Of a DNA stretch of 64,000 nucleotides, positions 1 to 8,370 are shown in pieces; the first letter of the stretch is position 1, and the number at the start of each line of letters is the position of its first letter. The DNA lies in NCBI RefSeq assembly GCF_039839785.1, contig NZ_JBDOQT010000002.1, forward strand, positions 310,001-374,000, given 5' to 3'. Under the pieces are notes generated by a model that made no database searches, was not told where the DNA came from, and saw nothing but the letters and a program-made list of their open reading frames with translations. Source of the DNA: Pelagibius sp. CAU 1746 (GTDB lineage Bacteria > Pseudomonadota > Alphaproteobacteria > Kiloniellales > Kiloniellaceae). The position numbers and the translations under genes are program-made.

Positions 1-64
1 GCAAAGCACCGGAACAAGCATCGGGGCAAGCATCGGGAACGGGGCACAACATGAAGAGGTTCTC

Positions 65-1123
<1,059 letters not shown>

Positions 1124-1513
1124 GTCGGCGTGCCCGCACAACTCCACCCTTCCCCGCCTCCGAGGCGGAGGGAGAAAAAAGTCCTCATCTCTAGGGGCCC
1201 GGCTCAGAGAAGAACCGGTCCGGAAGGACTCATAAAACAGGGGAAGCGGCGGCGGCCGGTCCCTTTCGCGCCGCTGCTGAGTGCCGCGGGCCGCCCTCTC
1301 GGGATAAACCGCTGCAGCGAATTGCCCGGGGCGACAATGCGCGCCAAGCGTGCTACGCTTTAATCACGAAAATCCTGACGAACATACAACCGTAGTGCAT
1401 TTCGCCGCCATAAGAGGCTGCGTTGAAGCACCTTGGGAAAGGCACGGCACGGCGTCAGGACCGGCCGGAGCCAGAACGAAGCAGGTAGCTCAGAACGCAA
1501 GGGGAGATGCGTT
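1124..1513. other. Intergenic region before the RTX gene
   Basis: 390 bases without a convincing gene. It holds a GC-rich hairpin just after the dehydrogenase (listed separately) and a possible promoter for the RTX gene: GCGACA near 1331, 17 bases, then TACGCT at 1354. No RNA gene or attachment site was recognised. Confidence 0.4.
1146..1176. repeat. GC-rich hairpin, possible repeat member
   Basis: CCGCCTC and GAGGCGG are paired around a single base and flanked by CCTTCC and GGAGGGAG. It resembles the C-tract/G-tract intergenic repeats at 5.6, 7.4 and 21 kb but is shorter and unpaired. There is an A tract after it and no T tract on the + strand, so it is not a good + strand terminator. Confidence 0.4.
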
Positions 1514-4426
1514 ATGGGGAGGTTTCATTCAGGGGGATTCTTTCACTTTTTTCATTGGCCGAAATCCACCATCGATCTCAATCAGCCGGGAACCCGTGCC
1601 TTGGAGAAGGCATCCTGGCGCTTCTTCGAACCGGGTGATTCGCATTTCGAGGCGGTGGCCGATCTGATCTACGACCCGCCCGGCCACGACCTGCATCCCG
1701 AGGCGGCGGACTACATCTATCTCGCGCCCCTTTTCGGGTCGAAAGTCGACGGCTGGAGCGAGGATGGCGGGACACCGGTGAACGGCTTCATCCGGGGCGG
1801 CTTCGGCAAGGACACGATCAACGGCGGCGAGGGCGACGACACCCTGCTGGGCGGCGCAGGGCGCGACAAGCTGAACGGCGGCGAAGGCGACGACCTGCTC
1901 ATCGGCGGACAGGGCAAAGACAAGCTGCGCGGCGGCGACGGCGACGACACCCTGGACGGCGGCCTGGGCAAGGACCTGCTGGACGGCGGCGCGGGCGAAG
2001 ACACCGCGCTCTACCGGGGCAACTTCGAAGACCACAAGATCGACTGCACCGGAGACGGCTTCGTCGTCTCGACAACCGGCCATCACGCCTTCCTGAAGAA
2101 CAGCGACCGCCTGGTCGACGTCGAGAAGATCGAATTCCAGGGCGACGGCACGACGGTCTGGCTGGTGGCGGAGGGCCAATCGATCCAGGCCGCCGTCGAT
2201 GCCGCCGCGGAGGGCGACATCATCTTCATCGGCTGCGGCACCTTCGAGGAGTCCGTGAGCGTCGACAAGGCGCTGCGCTTCGTCGGCGCCGGCCCCGACG
2301 AGACCATCATCGCGCCGCCAAGCGGATCAGGCTTCGACCTGGTCGGGGATCTGGGAAGCGACGCGACCGTTTCCTTCGACGGCTTGAGCATCCGCGGCGG
2401 CGCCGACTATGGGATCGGCGTCAACGGCACGACCCTCGGCAGCCTCGAGATCCGCGACACTCACTTCGAGGAAAACGGCCGCAACGGCCTGGGCATCGTC
2501 AACGGCCTCAACCTCGGCGCCGTAGTGATCGCAGAGTCCAGCTTCGTCGAAAACGGCTTCCCCCATGCCTCCAGCGGCGACGGGGACCTGCTGTTCTATC
2601 AGTTCAACGGCGACGCCACCTTGAGCGGCCTGACCATCGACGGCGGCGACCGGCCGATCGGCGGCGGCAGCCACGATGCCGGCCACGCCGCCGAGAACGC
2701 CATCCAGTTCCGCAGCGATAGCGGCTCCCTGGGCAACGTCACCATCGAGGACGTCGAGATCGGCGGCACCTACGAGAAAGTCGGCATCGCCTTCTATAAT
2801 TATGACGACGTCGACGGCCTCTCCATGGAAGACGTCGAAATCGACGTGAATAGCGGCTGGAACCTGTCGCTCAACTTCGACGGCATCGCCGGCGACATCG
2901 ATATCTCCGGCTTCTCGGACCTGGACTACGACCAGGTCGCCGCGCTGCAGGGCGACCTCAACGAGGCCAACCGCCTCGTCGGCGGCGAGGAGGACGATTT
3001 CCTCAACGGCAAGGGCGGCGACGACATCCTGCAGGGGAATGACGGCGACGACACCCTGGACGGCAGCGGCGGAAACGATACGGGCGTCTATTCGGGGGAC
3101 CTCGCCGACTACGACATCAGCTTTGGCGCCGGCGGCGTGACCGTGGATGGCCCCGACGGCACCGACACCCTCATCGATGTCGAGAAGCTGCAGTTCCTGG
3201 GCGACGGCGAATGCCTGTGGTTGGTCCCCGCCGGCAGTTCGATCCAGGACGCCGTCGACGCGGCGGCGCCGGGCGATACCATCCTGGTCGGCCCCGGCAC
3301 CTTCAACGAGAACGTGACCATCGACAAGGCGGTCACGCTGCTGTCGGCCGAGGGGCGCGGCAGCACCACCATCCAGGGCAGCGAGACCGCCGGCAGCCTG
3401 GGCACCGTCATGGTGACCGGCAACACCGACGGCGTCGAGATCGGCGCCGACGGCCACGGCTTCACGCTCATCGGCTACGACACCGCCAACCCGGCCGTGG
3501 AGCACGCAGCTCTCTACTTCCGGGGGCCCCATGCCAATGCCAAGATCCTCGGCAACGACATCCGGGCCGAAGGCGAAGCGGGGATGCTGACCGAATACGG
3601 CCACGCCATCAGCGGCTTCGAGATTGCCGGCAACATCTTCTCCGGCCAGACCTTCGTCGGATCGGAAGTGGCCAATGCCGGCTTCGCGCAGCAGTTCACG
3701 GTGCACAACGTGCCGCGGGCGCTGCTGTACATCAGCGGCAACGGCAAGAGCGATATCGTCTTCCAGGACAACGAAGTCACCGGCACCGCCGGCGCCTTGA
3801 AAGAGGTGAGCGGCGATCCCTTCGGAAATATCCTGGTGACCATCGACGCGGAAAACTCCAGCATCACCGGGAACACCTTCTCCGGCTTCACCTACAACGC
3901 GGCCCTGCGGGTGCGCGAGAGCGGCACCGATATCGAGAACAACAGCTTCGACAACAGCGGCGGCGGCAACAGCACGGGAGTCTTCATGACCGTCGCCGAC
4001 GGCAGCTATGAAGAGAACGAGTTCACCGGGGGCGCCGGGCCGGATGTCTTCGTCGGCACCCCCGGCGACGACAGCCTGTCCGGTGGCGACGGCAACGACA
4101 TCCTGGTCGGGAGGGGCGGAGCCGACACACTGGTCGGCGGCGACGACAGCGACACCTTCGTCTACACCGGCACGGTCGATGCCGGCGACCTGATCGACGG
4201 TTTCGATGCGGCCGGCGCGGACTCCATCGATCTGGACCTGCTGCTCGACGAACTGGGCATCGCGACGGCCGACCGCGGCACGCGCGTCGACGTCGATCAA
4301 AGCGGCAGCGAGGGCACGGTCGCCGTCGATACCAACGGAGATTCCTCCTTCGACCTGCTGGTCGTCACCCTGGAAGACGTGACCGGAACGTTCGATCAGG
4401 GCGACGTGAACCTGGGGAGTCTCTGA
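1514..4426 (+). CDS. RTX calcium-binding protein with two beta-helix modules
   Basis: A 970-residue acidic extracellular protein, probably exported by a type I secretion system through an uncleaved C-terminal signal. After an N-terminal segment of about 90 residues come glycine/aspartate nonapeptides of the GGxGxDxLx type (DNA about 1797-2000). Two similar modules follow, each with a linker ending VEKIEF or VEKLQF and then a parallel beta-helix segment with SIQ(A/D)AVDAAA and KA(L/V)xxx strands (about 2160-2960 and 3210-4020). RTX repeats recur at about 2980-3075 and 4030-4150. The start at 1514 is chosen for AAGGGGAGA just upstream; an in-frame ATG at 1433 lacks such a site. No T1SS ABC/MFP genes lie nearby. 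A role as adhesin, polysaccharide-active enzyme or S-layer-like protein cannot be told apart. Confidence 0.85.
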   Translation: MGRFHSGGFFHFFHWPKSTIDLNQPGTRALEKASWRFFEPGDSHFEAVADLIYDPPGHDLHPEAADYIYLAPLFGSKVDGWSEDGGTPVNGFIRGGFGKDTINGGEGDDTLLGGAGRDKLNGGEGDDLLIGGQGKDKLRGGDGDDTLDGGLGKDLLDGGAGEDTALYRGNFEDHKIDCTGDGFVVSTTGHHAFLKNSDRLVDVEKIEFQGDGTTVWLVAEGQSIQAAVDAAAEGDIIFIGCGTFEESVSVDKALRFVGAGPDETIIAPPSGSGFDLVGDLGSDATVSFDGLSIRGGADYGIGVNGTTLGSLEIRDTHFEENGRNGLGIVNGLNLGAVVIAESSFVENGFPHASSGDGDLLFYQFNGDATLSGLTIDGGDRPIGGGSHDAGHAAENAIQFRSDSGSLGNVTIEDVEIGGTYEKVGIAFYNYDDVDGLSMEDVEIDVNSGWNLSLNFDGIAGDIDISGFSDLDYDQVAALQGDLNEANRLVGGEEDDFLNGKGGDDILQGNDGDDTLDGSGGNDTGVYSGDLADYDISFGAGGVTVDGPDGTDTLIDVEKLQFLGDGECLWLVPAGSSIQDAVDAAAPGDTILVGPGTFNENVTIDKAVTLLSAEGRGSTTIQGSETAGSLGTVMVTGNTDGVEIGADGHGFTLIGYDTANPAVEHAALYFRGPHANAKILGNDIRAEGEAGMLTEYGHAISGFEIAGNIFSGQTFVGSEVANAGFAQQFTVHNVPRALLYISGNGKSDIVFQDNEVTGTAGALKEVSGDPFGNILVTIDAENSSITGNTFSGFTYNAALRVRESGTDIENNSFDNSGGGNSTGVFMTVADGSYEENEFTGGAGPDVFVGTPGDDSLSGGDGNDILVGRGGADTLVGGDDSDTFVYTGTVDAGDLIDGFDAAGADSIDLDLLLDELGIATADRGTRVDVDQSGSEGTVAVDTNGDSSFDLLVVTLEDVTGTFDQGDVNLGSL

Positions 4427-4779
4427 ATCCCCGCCGGCACGACAGGCATACTGTGAAGACCGGTAACGGCGGGCGCTCTGCGGGGTCACGTCTAATCGCC
4501 TTCGTTGGTTTGCCTACACGCTGCGAGCAGATTCTCACGGAGCGACAATGCGGACGGTTGCAAGTCTCCCCCCGCATGCAACACGCTTCGCCGTTTCGCG
4601 CCGATTATCGGTCGCCTTGCATGGACAGCCAGTCCAAGCCGCTTTAGTCTTAGCGCCCTACCAGGAGAAGAATCTCACTTCCCGCCGCAGCTTCAGCGGC
4701 GGGAAGTGTTTTTCATCATCCTGGTCTCACCGGGCACAACCGCTTGGCAGGGCAATTTTTTGATAAGAAAGGGAGACAC
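4427..4779. other. Long leader/intergenic region before the amino-acid ABC operon
   Basis: 353 bases without a supported gene. A strong intrinsic terminator sits at 4677-4713, only 67 bases before the substrate-binding protein. I see no good promoter between that terminator and the start codon, so the region may be an attenuated leader. CGGCGGG at 4467-4473 is complementary to part of the terminator stem. No known riboswitch class was recognised. Confidence 0.4.
4677..4713 (+). terminator. Intrinsic terminator
   Basis: A perfect 12-bp stem, ACTTCCCGCCGC with GCGGCGGGAAGT, encloses a 7-base loop and is followed by GTTTTT. It ends the RTX transcript or works as an attenuator for the downstream ABC operon. 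Confidence 0.85.
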
Positions 4780-5613
4780 ATGGCAAGGTGGATGAAATCT
4801 CTGGCAGCCGCGGCCGGCATTGCCGCGCTGGCCAGTTCGGTCGCCGTCTCGGGCGCGTCGGCCGACGCGATCGGCGACATCAAGCAGCGGGGCAAGCTGA
4901 TCGTCGGCGTGAAGGCCGACTACGCACCCTACGGTTTTCTCGACAGCAGCGGCAAGATCGTCGGCATCGAGCCGGAGCTTGCCCAGGACGTCGCCGACGT
5001 CCTCGGCGTCGACCTGGAACTGGTGCCGGTGGTTTCCTCCAACCGCATGCAGTTCCTGGAACAAGGCAAGATCGATCTGATGATCGCCACCATGACCGAC
5101 CGCAACGACCGGCGCGAGGTGGTGCAGATCGTCGACCCGAACTACTATTCCTCGGGCACCAACATCCTTACCAAGGGCAACTTCGCCAAGTGGGAAGACC
5201 TGAAGGGCGCGCCGGTCTGCGGCATTCAGGGCGCGTTCTACAACCGCAAGACCTCCGAGGAATTCGGCGCCGAGATCGTTGCCTTCAAGGGCACGGCCGA
5301 GGCCTTGACCGCGCTGAAGCAGAACCGCTGCGTCGCCTTCGTCTATGACGACAGCTTCATCGTCTCGCGCCTCGGCGATCCCGACTGGGAGGGGTGGAAG
5401 ATGCCGCTGCCGACCATCGACGATGCGCCCTGGGGCCTGGCCGTGGGTAAGGGCGAAGATGCCTTCGCCATGCTGATGTCCGGCATGATCGCCAAGTGGC
5501 ACCTCTCCGGCCGCATCCTGGAGCTTGAAGCCAAATACGGCCTGGAGCAGACCCCCTTCGCCAAGAGGATGCACGAGCTCTTCCTGGGCGTTAACCCGGC
5601 GATCGAGCGTTAG
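4780..5613 (+). CDS. Amino-acid ABC transporter substrate-binding protein (family 3)
   Basis: A 277-residue periplasmic binding protein of the polar amino-acid family (SBP_bac_3). A Sec signal peptide (MARWMKSL, hydrophobic core, cleavage near ASA-DA at residues 28-30) is followed by the family motifs GKLIVGVKADYAPYG and IGDIKQRG. The start at 4780 is preferred over an in-frame ATG at 4744 because AAAGGGAG lies just before it and it opens directly into the signal peptide. It is the first gene of a four-gene importer (binding protein, two permeases, ATPase). The exact amino acid cannot be deduced. Confidence 0.92.
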   Translation: MARWMKSLAAAAGIAALASSVAVSGASADAIGDIKQRGKLIVGVKADYAPYGFLDSSGKIVGIEPELAQDVADVLGVDLELVPVVSSNRMQFLEQGKIDLMIATMTDRNDRREVVQIVDPNYYSSGTNILTKGNFAKWEDLKGAPVCGIQGAFYNRKTSEEFGAEIVAFKGTAEALTALKQNRCVAFVYDDSFIVSRLGDPDWEGWKMPLPTIDDAPWGLAVGKGEDAFAMLMSGMIAKWHLSGRILELEAKYGLEQTPFAKRMHELFLGVNPAIER

Positions 5614-5634
5614 AACGGTTCGCCTAAAGCCAGA

Positions 5635-5750
5635 GTCACCCCCACCCTCTCCTTTCCCCGTCAAGGGGGAGGGAGAGGTTTCGGGGAGCGGCTCCAGCTA
5701 GAGTCCCCTCCCCCTCCGTGGGGGAGGGATAGGGGGGCTCCCGCGAGGGA
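5635..5750. repeat. Paired hyper-palindromic intergenic repeat (block B)
   Basis: Two GC-rich palindromic elements lie in opposite orientation at 5635-5680 and 5703-5750. The first is of the form CACCCCCACCC then a C tract, GTCAAGG and a G tract; the second is CCCTCCCCCTCCGTGGGGG. They fill the gap between the binding-protein gene and the first permease gene, inside an operon. The same family recurs at 7437-7553, 21026-21138 and 21508-21657. Confidence 0.8.
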
Positions 5751-5770
5751 GAACATCTAGGGGGACATCG

Positions 5771-6517
5771 GTGGAAGCGGTCTACGACTGGGCCCGCGTG
5801 CTCTATCAGGACACGGGGATCAATCTCACCTTCATCTACGATTCCTACGACCGGGACAGGCTGATCGACGGCTTCCTGATGACCGTCTGGCTGTCGCTCA
5901 TCTGCCTGGTGCTTTCGGTGGCGATCGGCATCGCCGGCGCCTGGGCGCAGGGCGCGCGCTCGGCCATCGTTCGCCGCGGCGTCGCCGCCTACATCGAATT
6001 CTTCCGCAACACCCCGCCTTTGGTGCAGCTCTACTTCTTCTACTTCGCGCTCGGCTCGATCATGCCGACGACGACGAACCGCTTCGGGCTGGAAGAACCG
6101 CTGCTCGACAACTTCGCCTGGGCGGTGATCTCGCTGTCCTTCTTCGCCGGCGCCTTCAACGTGGAGATCTTCCGCTCCGGCATCGAGGCGGTGCCGGAGT
6201 CGACCAAGGAGGCGGCGGAGGCGCTGGGCTACACCCGGCTGCAGACCTACATCGAGATCGTACTGCCGCTGGCCTTCCGCGTCTGCCTGCCGGCCTTGAA
6301 CAACAATCTCGTCAACCTGGTGAAGACCACGACGCTCGCCTACGCCATCGCCGTGCCCGAGATGCTCTACCAGGCCAACCAGATCTGGTCGGACTCGGTG
6401 AACGTGCCGGAGATGATGACCTTCCTGCTCATCGCCTACGTCTTCCTGGTCGGCGTCCTGGTGTGGGGCATGCACAGGTGGGAGCGCTCCATGCGCCTGC
6501 CCGGCTTCGGATCGTAG
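5771..6517 (+). CDS. Amino-acid ABC transporter permease (HisM/GlnP family)
   Basis: A 248-residue inner-membrane permease. The DGFLMTVWLSL N-terminus, the FFRNTPPLVQLYF segment near residue 80 and the cytoplasmic EAAEALGYTRLQTYIEIVLP loop (EAA motif) are characteristic of the HisMQ family. It starts with GTG and follows a repeat block. It probably forms a heterodimer with the next gene product and transports with the binding protein and ATPase of this operon. Confidence 0.92.
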   Translation: MEAVYDWARVLYQDTGINLTFIYDSYDRDRLIDGFLMTVWLSLICLVLSVAIGIAGAWAQGARSAIVRRGVAAYIEFFRNTPPLVQLYFFYFALGSIMPTTTNRFGLEEPLLDNFAWAVISLSFFAGAFNVEIFRSGIEAVPESTKEAAEALGYTRLQTYIEIVLPLAFRVCLPALNNNLVNLVKTTTLAYAIAVPEMLYQANQIWSDSVNVPEMMTFLLIAYVFLVGVLVWGMHRWERSMRLPGFGS

Positions 6518-6530
6518 GGGGAATCGGATC

Positions 6531-7415
6531 ATGAAGCGCACCCCCCCATTGAACGGCGGCACCGACCTGCCGGTGCTGCTGCCCGCCGCCGGGCGCCTGG
6601 CCCGCCGCGCCGAACGCGAACGCGAAGCCGGCGGCCCGCTGCTGCGTCTCAAGGCGCGCCACGGCTTCTGGCTGCTCGCGCTCCTCGTACTCTCCGCCGG
6701 CGTCGCGCAGGCGCAAGCGGATCCCCAGGTCAAGGAGAGCGTGATCTCCGCCATCTTCAAGTGGATGCCGGTGCTGCTCGAGGGCTTCGTCTTCAACATC
6801 GCGATCTCCTTCCTGGCCATGGTCCTCGGCACCGCCGTGGGCGCGGCCTTGGGCCTGATGCAGATCTCGCTGCTGCCGCCGGTGCGTTTCGGCTCCTGGT
6901 TCACCACGCAGTTCTTCCGCAACGCGCCCTGGCTGGTGCTGCTCTTCTTCTGCATGTTCCTGCTGCCCTTCGAATTCGACCTGGGCTTCGTCGCCATCCC
7001 CTTTCCCGACTGGGTGAAGGCGACCATCGGCCTCGCCCTGCCGGTCATGGCCAACGTCTCGGAGATCGTGCGCGGCGCCGTGCAGTCGCTGCCCTCGGGC
7101 CAGTGGGAGGCCGCCGAGTCCCTCGCCTTCTCGCGCCGCCAGACGCTGTGGGAGATCATCCTGCCGCAGTGCGTGAAACGCATGCTGCCGCCCTGGATGA
7201 ATCTCTACGCCATCCTCACCATGGCCACCGTGCTGGCCTCCATCGTCGGCGTCTCCGAGATGATGACCCAGACCGGCCGCGCGCTGGCCGCCGAGAACCG
7301 GCCGGAGCTGCTGATCCCCTTCTACAGCTTCGTGCTGGTCTGCTTCTTCGCCTACTGCTACCCCATCGCCGTCTGGACCCGCCGCCTGGAGCGGCGCTAC
7401 CAGGTGAAGCTGTGA
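6531..7415 (+). CDS. Amino-acid ABC transporter permease (HisM/GlnP family), long N-terminus
   Basis: A 294-residue second permease of the importer. The permease core begins near residue 77 (LLEGFVFNIAISF), with FFRNAPWLVLLFF and the EAA loop WEAAESLAFSRRQTLWEIIL. Before it lies an unusual extension of about 75 residues containing a basic RRAERERE stretch and an extra hydrophobic helix (WLLALLVLSAGVAQA). It starts 13 bases after the previous permease, so the two are probably translationally coupled. Confidence 0.9.
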   Translation: MKRTPPLNGGTDLPVLLPAAGRLARRAEREREAGGPLLRLKARHGFWLLALLVLSAGVAQAQADPQVKESVISAIFKWMPVLLEGFVFNIAISFLAMVLGTAVGAALGLMQISLLPPVRFGSWFTTQFFRNAPWLVLLFFCMFLLPFEFDLGFVAIPFPDWVKATIGLALPVMANVSEIVRGAVQSLPSGQWEAAESLAFSRRQTLWEIILPQCVKRMLPPWMNLYAILTMATVLASIVGVSEMMTQTGRALAAENRPELLIPFYSFVLVCFFAYCYPIAVWTRRLERRYQVKL

Positions 7416-7436
7416 TGGGGCGGGCTCCATATAGCG

Positions 7437-7553
7437 TCCTCCCCCCTTGTGGGGGAGGATCGAGGAGGGGGGTGTCGGCGCAGCCGATCGATTCTTTCTG
7501 GCGCGGAGGGATCACCCCCACCCCATCCCTCCCCCATCAAGGGGGAGGGGGAG
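7437..7553. repeat. Paired hyper-palindromic intergenic repeat (block C)
   Basis: Two elements of the same family as block B: CCTCCCCCCTTGTGGGGGAGG at 7437-7475 and a C tract, CATCAAGG, G tract at 7510-7553, in opposite orientation to one another. They separate the second permease gene from the ATPase gene of the operon. Confidence 0.8.
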
Positions 7554-7608
7554 CGTCTTGGCGCTCGACCTCTCCCACTGTCGCCTGTCAATGCACAAGA
7601 GAACCGTC

Positions 7609-8370
7609 ATGACCACCGCCGCCACGACCTGGACCGCCGATCAGCCGATCATCCAATGCCGCGACGTGCACAAGTCCTTCGGCCAACTGGAGGTGCTGAA
7701 GGGCATCTCCATGGACCTGATGAAGGGCGACGTGGTCTGCGTCATCGGGCCCTCGGGCTCCGGCAAGTCGACCTTCATCCGCTGCATCAACGCGCTGACG
7801 CCCATGGACCAAGGCTCCATCAAGGTCGAGGGCCAGGAGGTCAACGACCCCAAGCTCGACAAGCTGGCGCTGCGCCGCAAGGTCGGCATGGTGTTCCAGC
7901 AGTACAATCTCTTCCCGCACAAGACGGCGCTGGAGAACGTGATGATGGCGCCGATCAAGGTGCTGAAGGAGGACAGGCGCGAAGTCGAGGCGCGCGCCCG
8001 CGCGCTCATCAAGAAGGTGCGCCTGGAAGGCAAAGAGGACTCTTATCCCGGCGAGCTCTCCGGCGGCCAGCAGCAGCGCGTCGCCATCGCCCGCTCGCTG
8101 GCCATGCGCCCCGACGTGATGCTGTTCGACGAGGTGACCGCGGCCCTGGACCCCGAGACGGTGAAGGAGGTGCTGGTCACCATCCGCCAACTCGCCGAGG
8201 AAGGCATGACCTGTATCCTGGTCACCCACGAGATGGGCTTCGCCCGCGAGGTCGCCGGCCACATCTACTTCACCGACCGCGGGGTCATCGTCGAGCACGG
8301 CCCGCCCGCGACCTTCTTCACCGAAGCCAAGGACCCGCGGACGAAGGAGTTTTTGAGCCAGATTTTGTGA
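7609..8370 (+). CDS. Amino-acid ABC transporter ATP-binding protein (GlnQ type)
   Basis: A 253-residue cytoplasmic ATPase that powers the preceding importer. It has Walker A GPSGSGKST, Q-loop FQQYNLFPH, signature LSGGQQQRVAIARS, Walker B VMLFDEVTAALDPE and switch histidine LVTHEMGF, all typical of the polar amino-acid subfamily. ATG codons at 7591 and 7609 are both possible; I chose 7609 because AAGAGA precedes it. A frame open from 7447 is unlikely to be translated because it runs through the repeat block. It is the last gene before an AT-rich islet. Confidence 0.93.
   Translation: MTTAATTWTADQPIIQCRDVHKSFGQLEVLKGISMDLMKGDVVCVIGPSGSGKSTFIRCINALTPMDQGSIKVEGQEVNDPKLDKLALRRKVGMVFQQYNLFPHKTALENVMMAPIKVLKEDRREVEARARALIKKVRLEGKEDSYPGELSGGQQQRVAIARSLAMRPDVMLFDEVTAALDPETVKEVLVTIRQLAEEGMTCILVTHEMGFAREVAGHIYFTDRGVIVEHGPPATFFTEAKDPRTKEFLSQIL

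Noticed and set aside
1146-1176. Terminator for the leucine-dehydrogenase-type gene
   Set aside because: The hairpin is followed by an A tract and not a T tract on the + strand, so it is listed only as a hairpin or repeat.
2327-4489. Long open frame on the minus strand opposite the RTX gene
   Set aside because: The sequence is repetitive in V, A, D and G as expected of the complement of GC-rich RTX codons, has no ribosome-binding site and no recognisable domain.
5635-7553. CRISPR array from the repeated C/G tracts
   Set aside because: Repeats are palindromic pairs at irregular distances with no regular spacers and no cas genes.
7447-7608. N-terminal extension of the ABC ATPase
   Set aside because: It would be translated from the palindromic repeat block and has no family similarity; the ATPase family starts near 7609.
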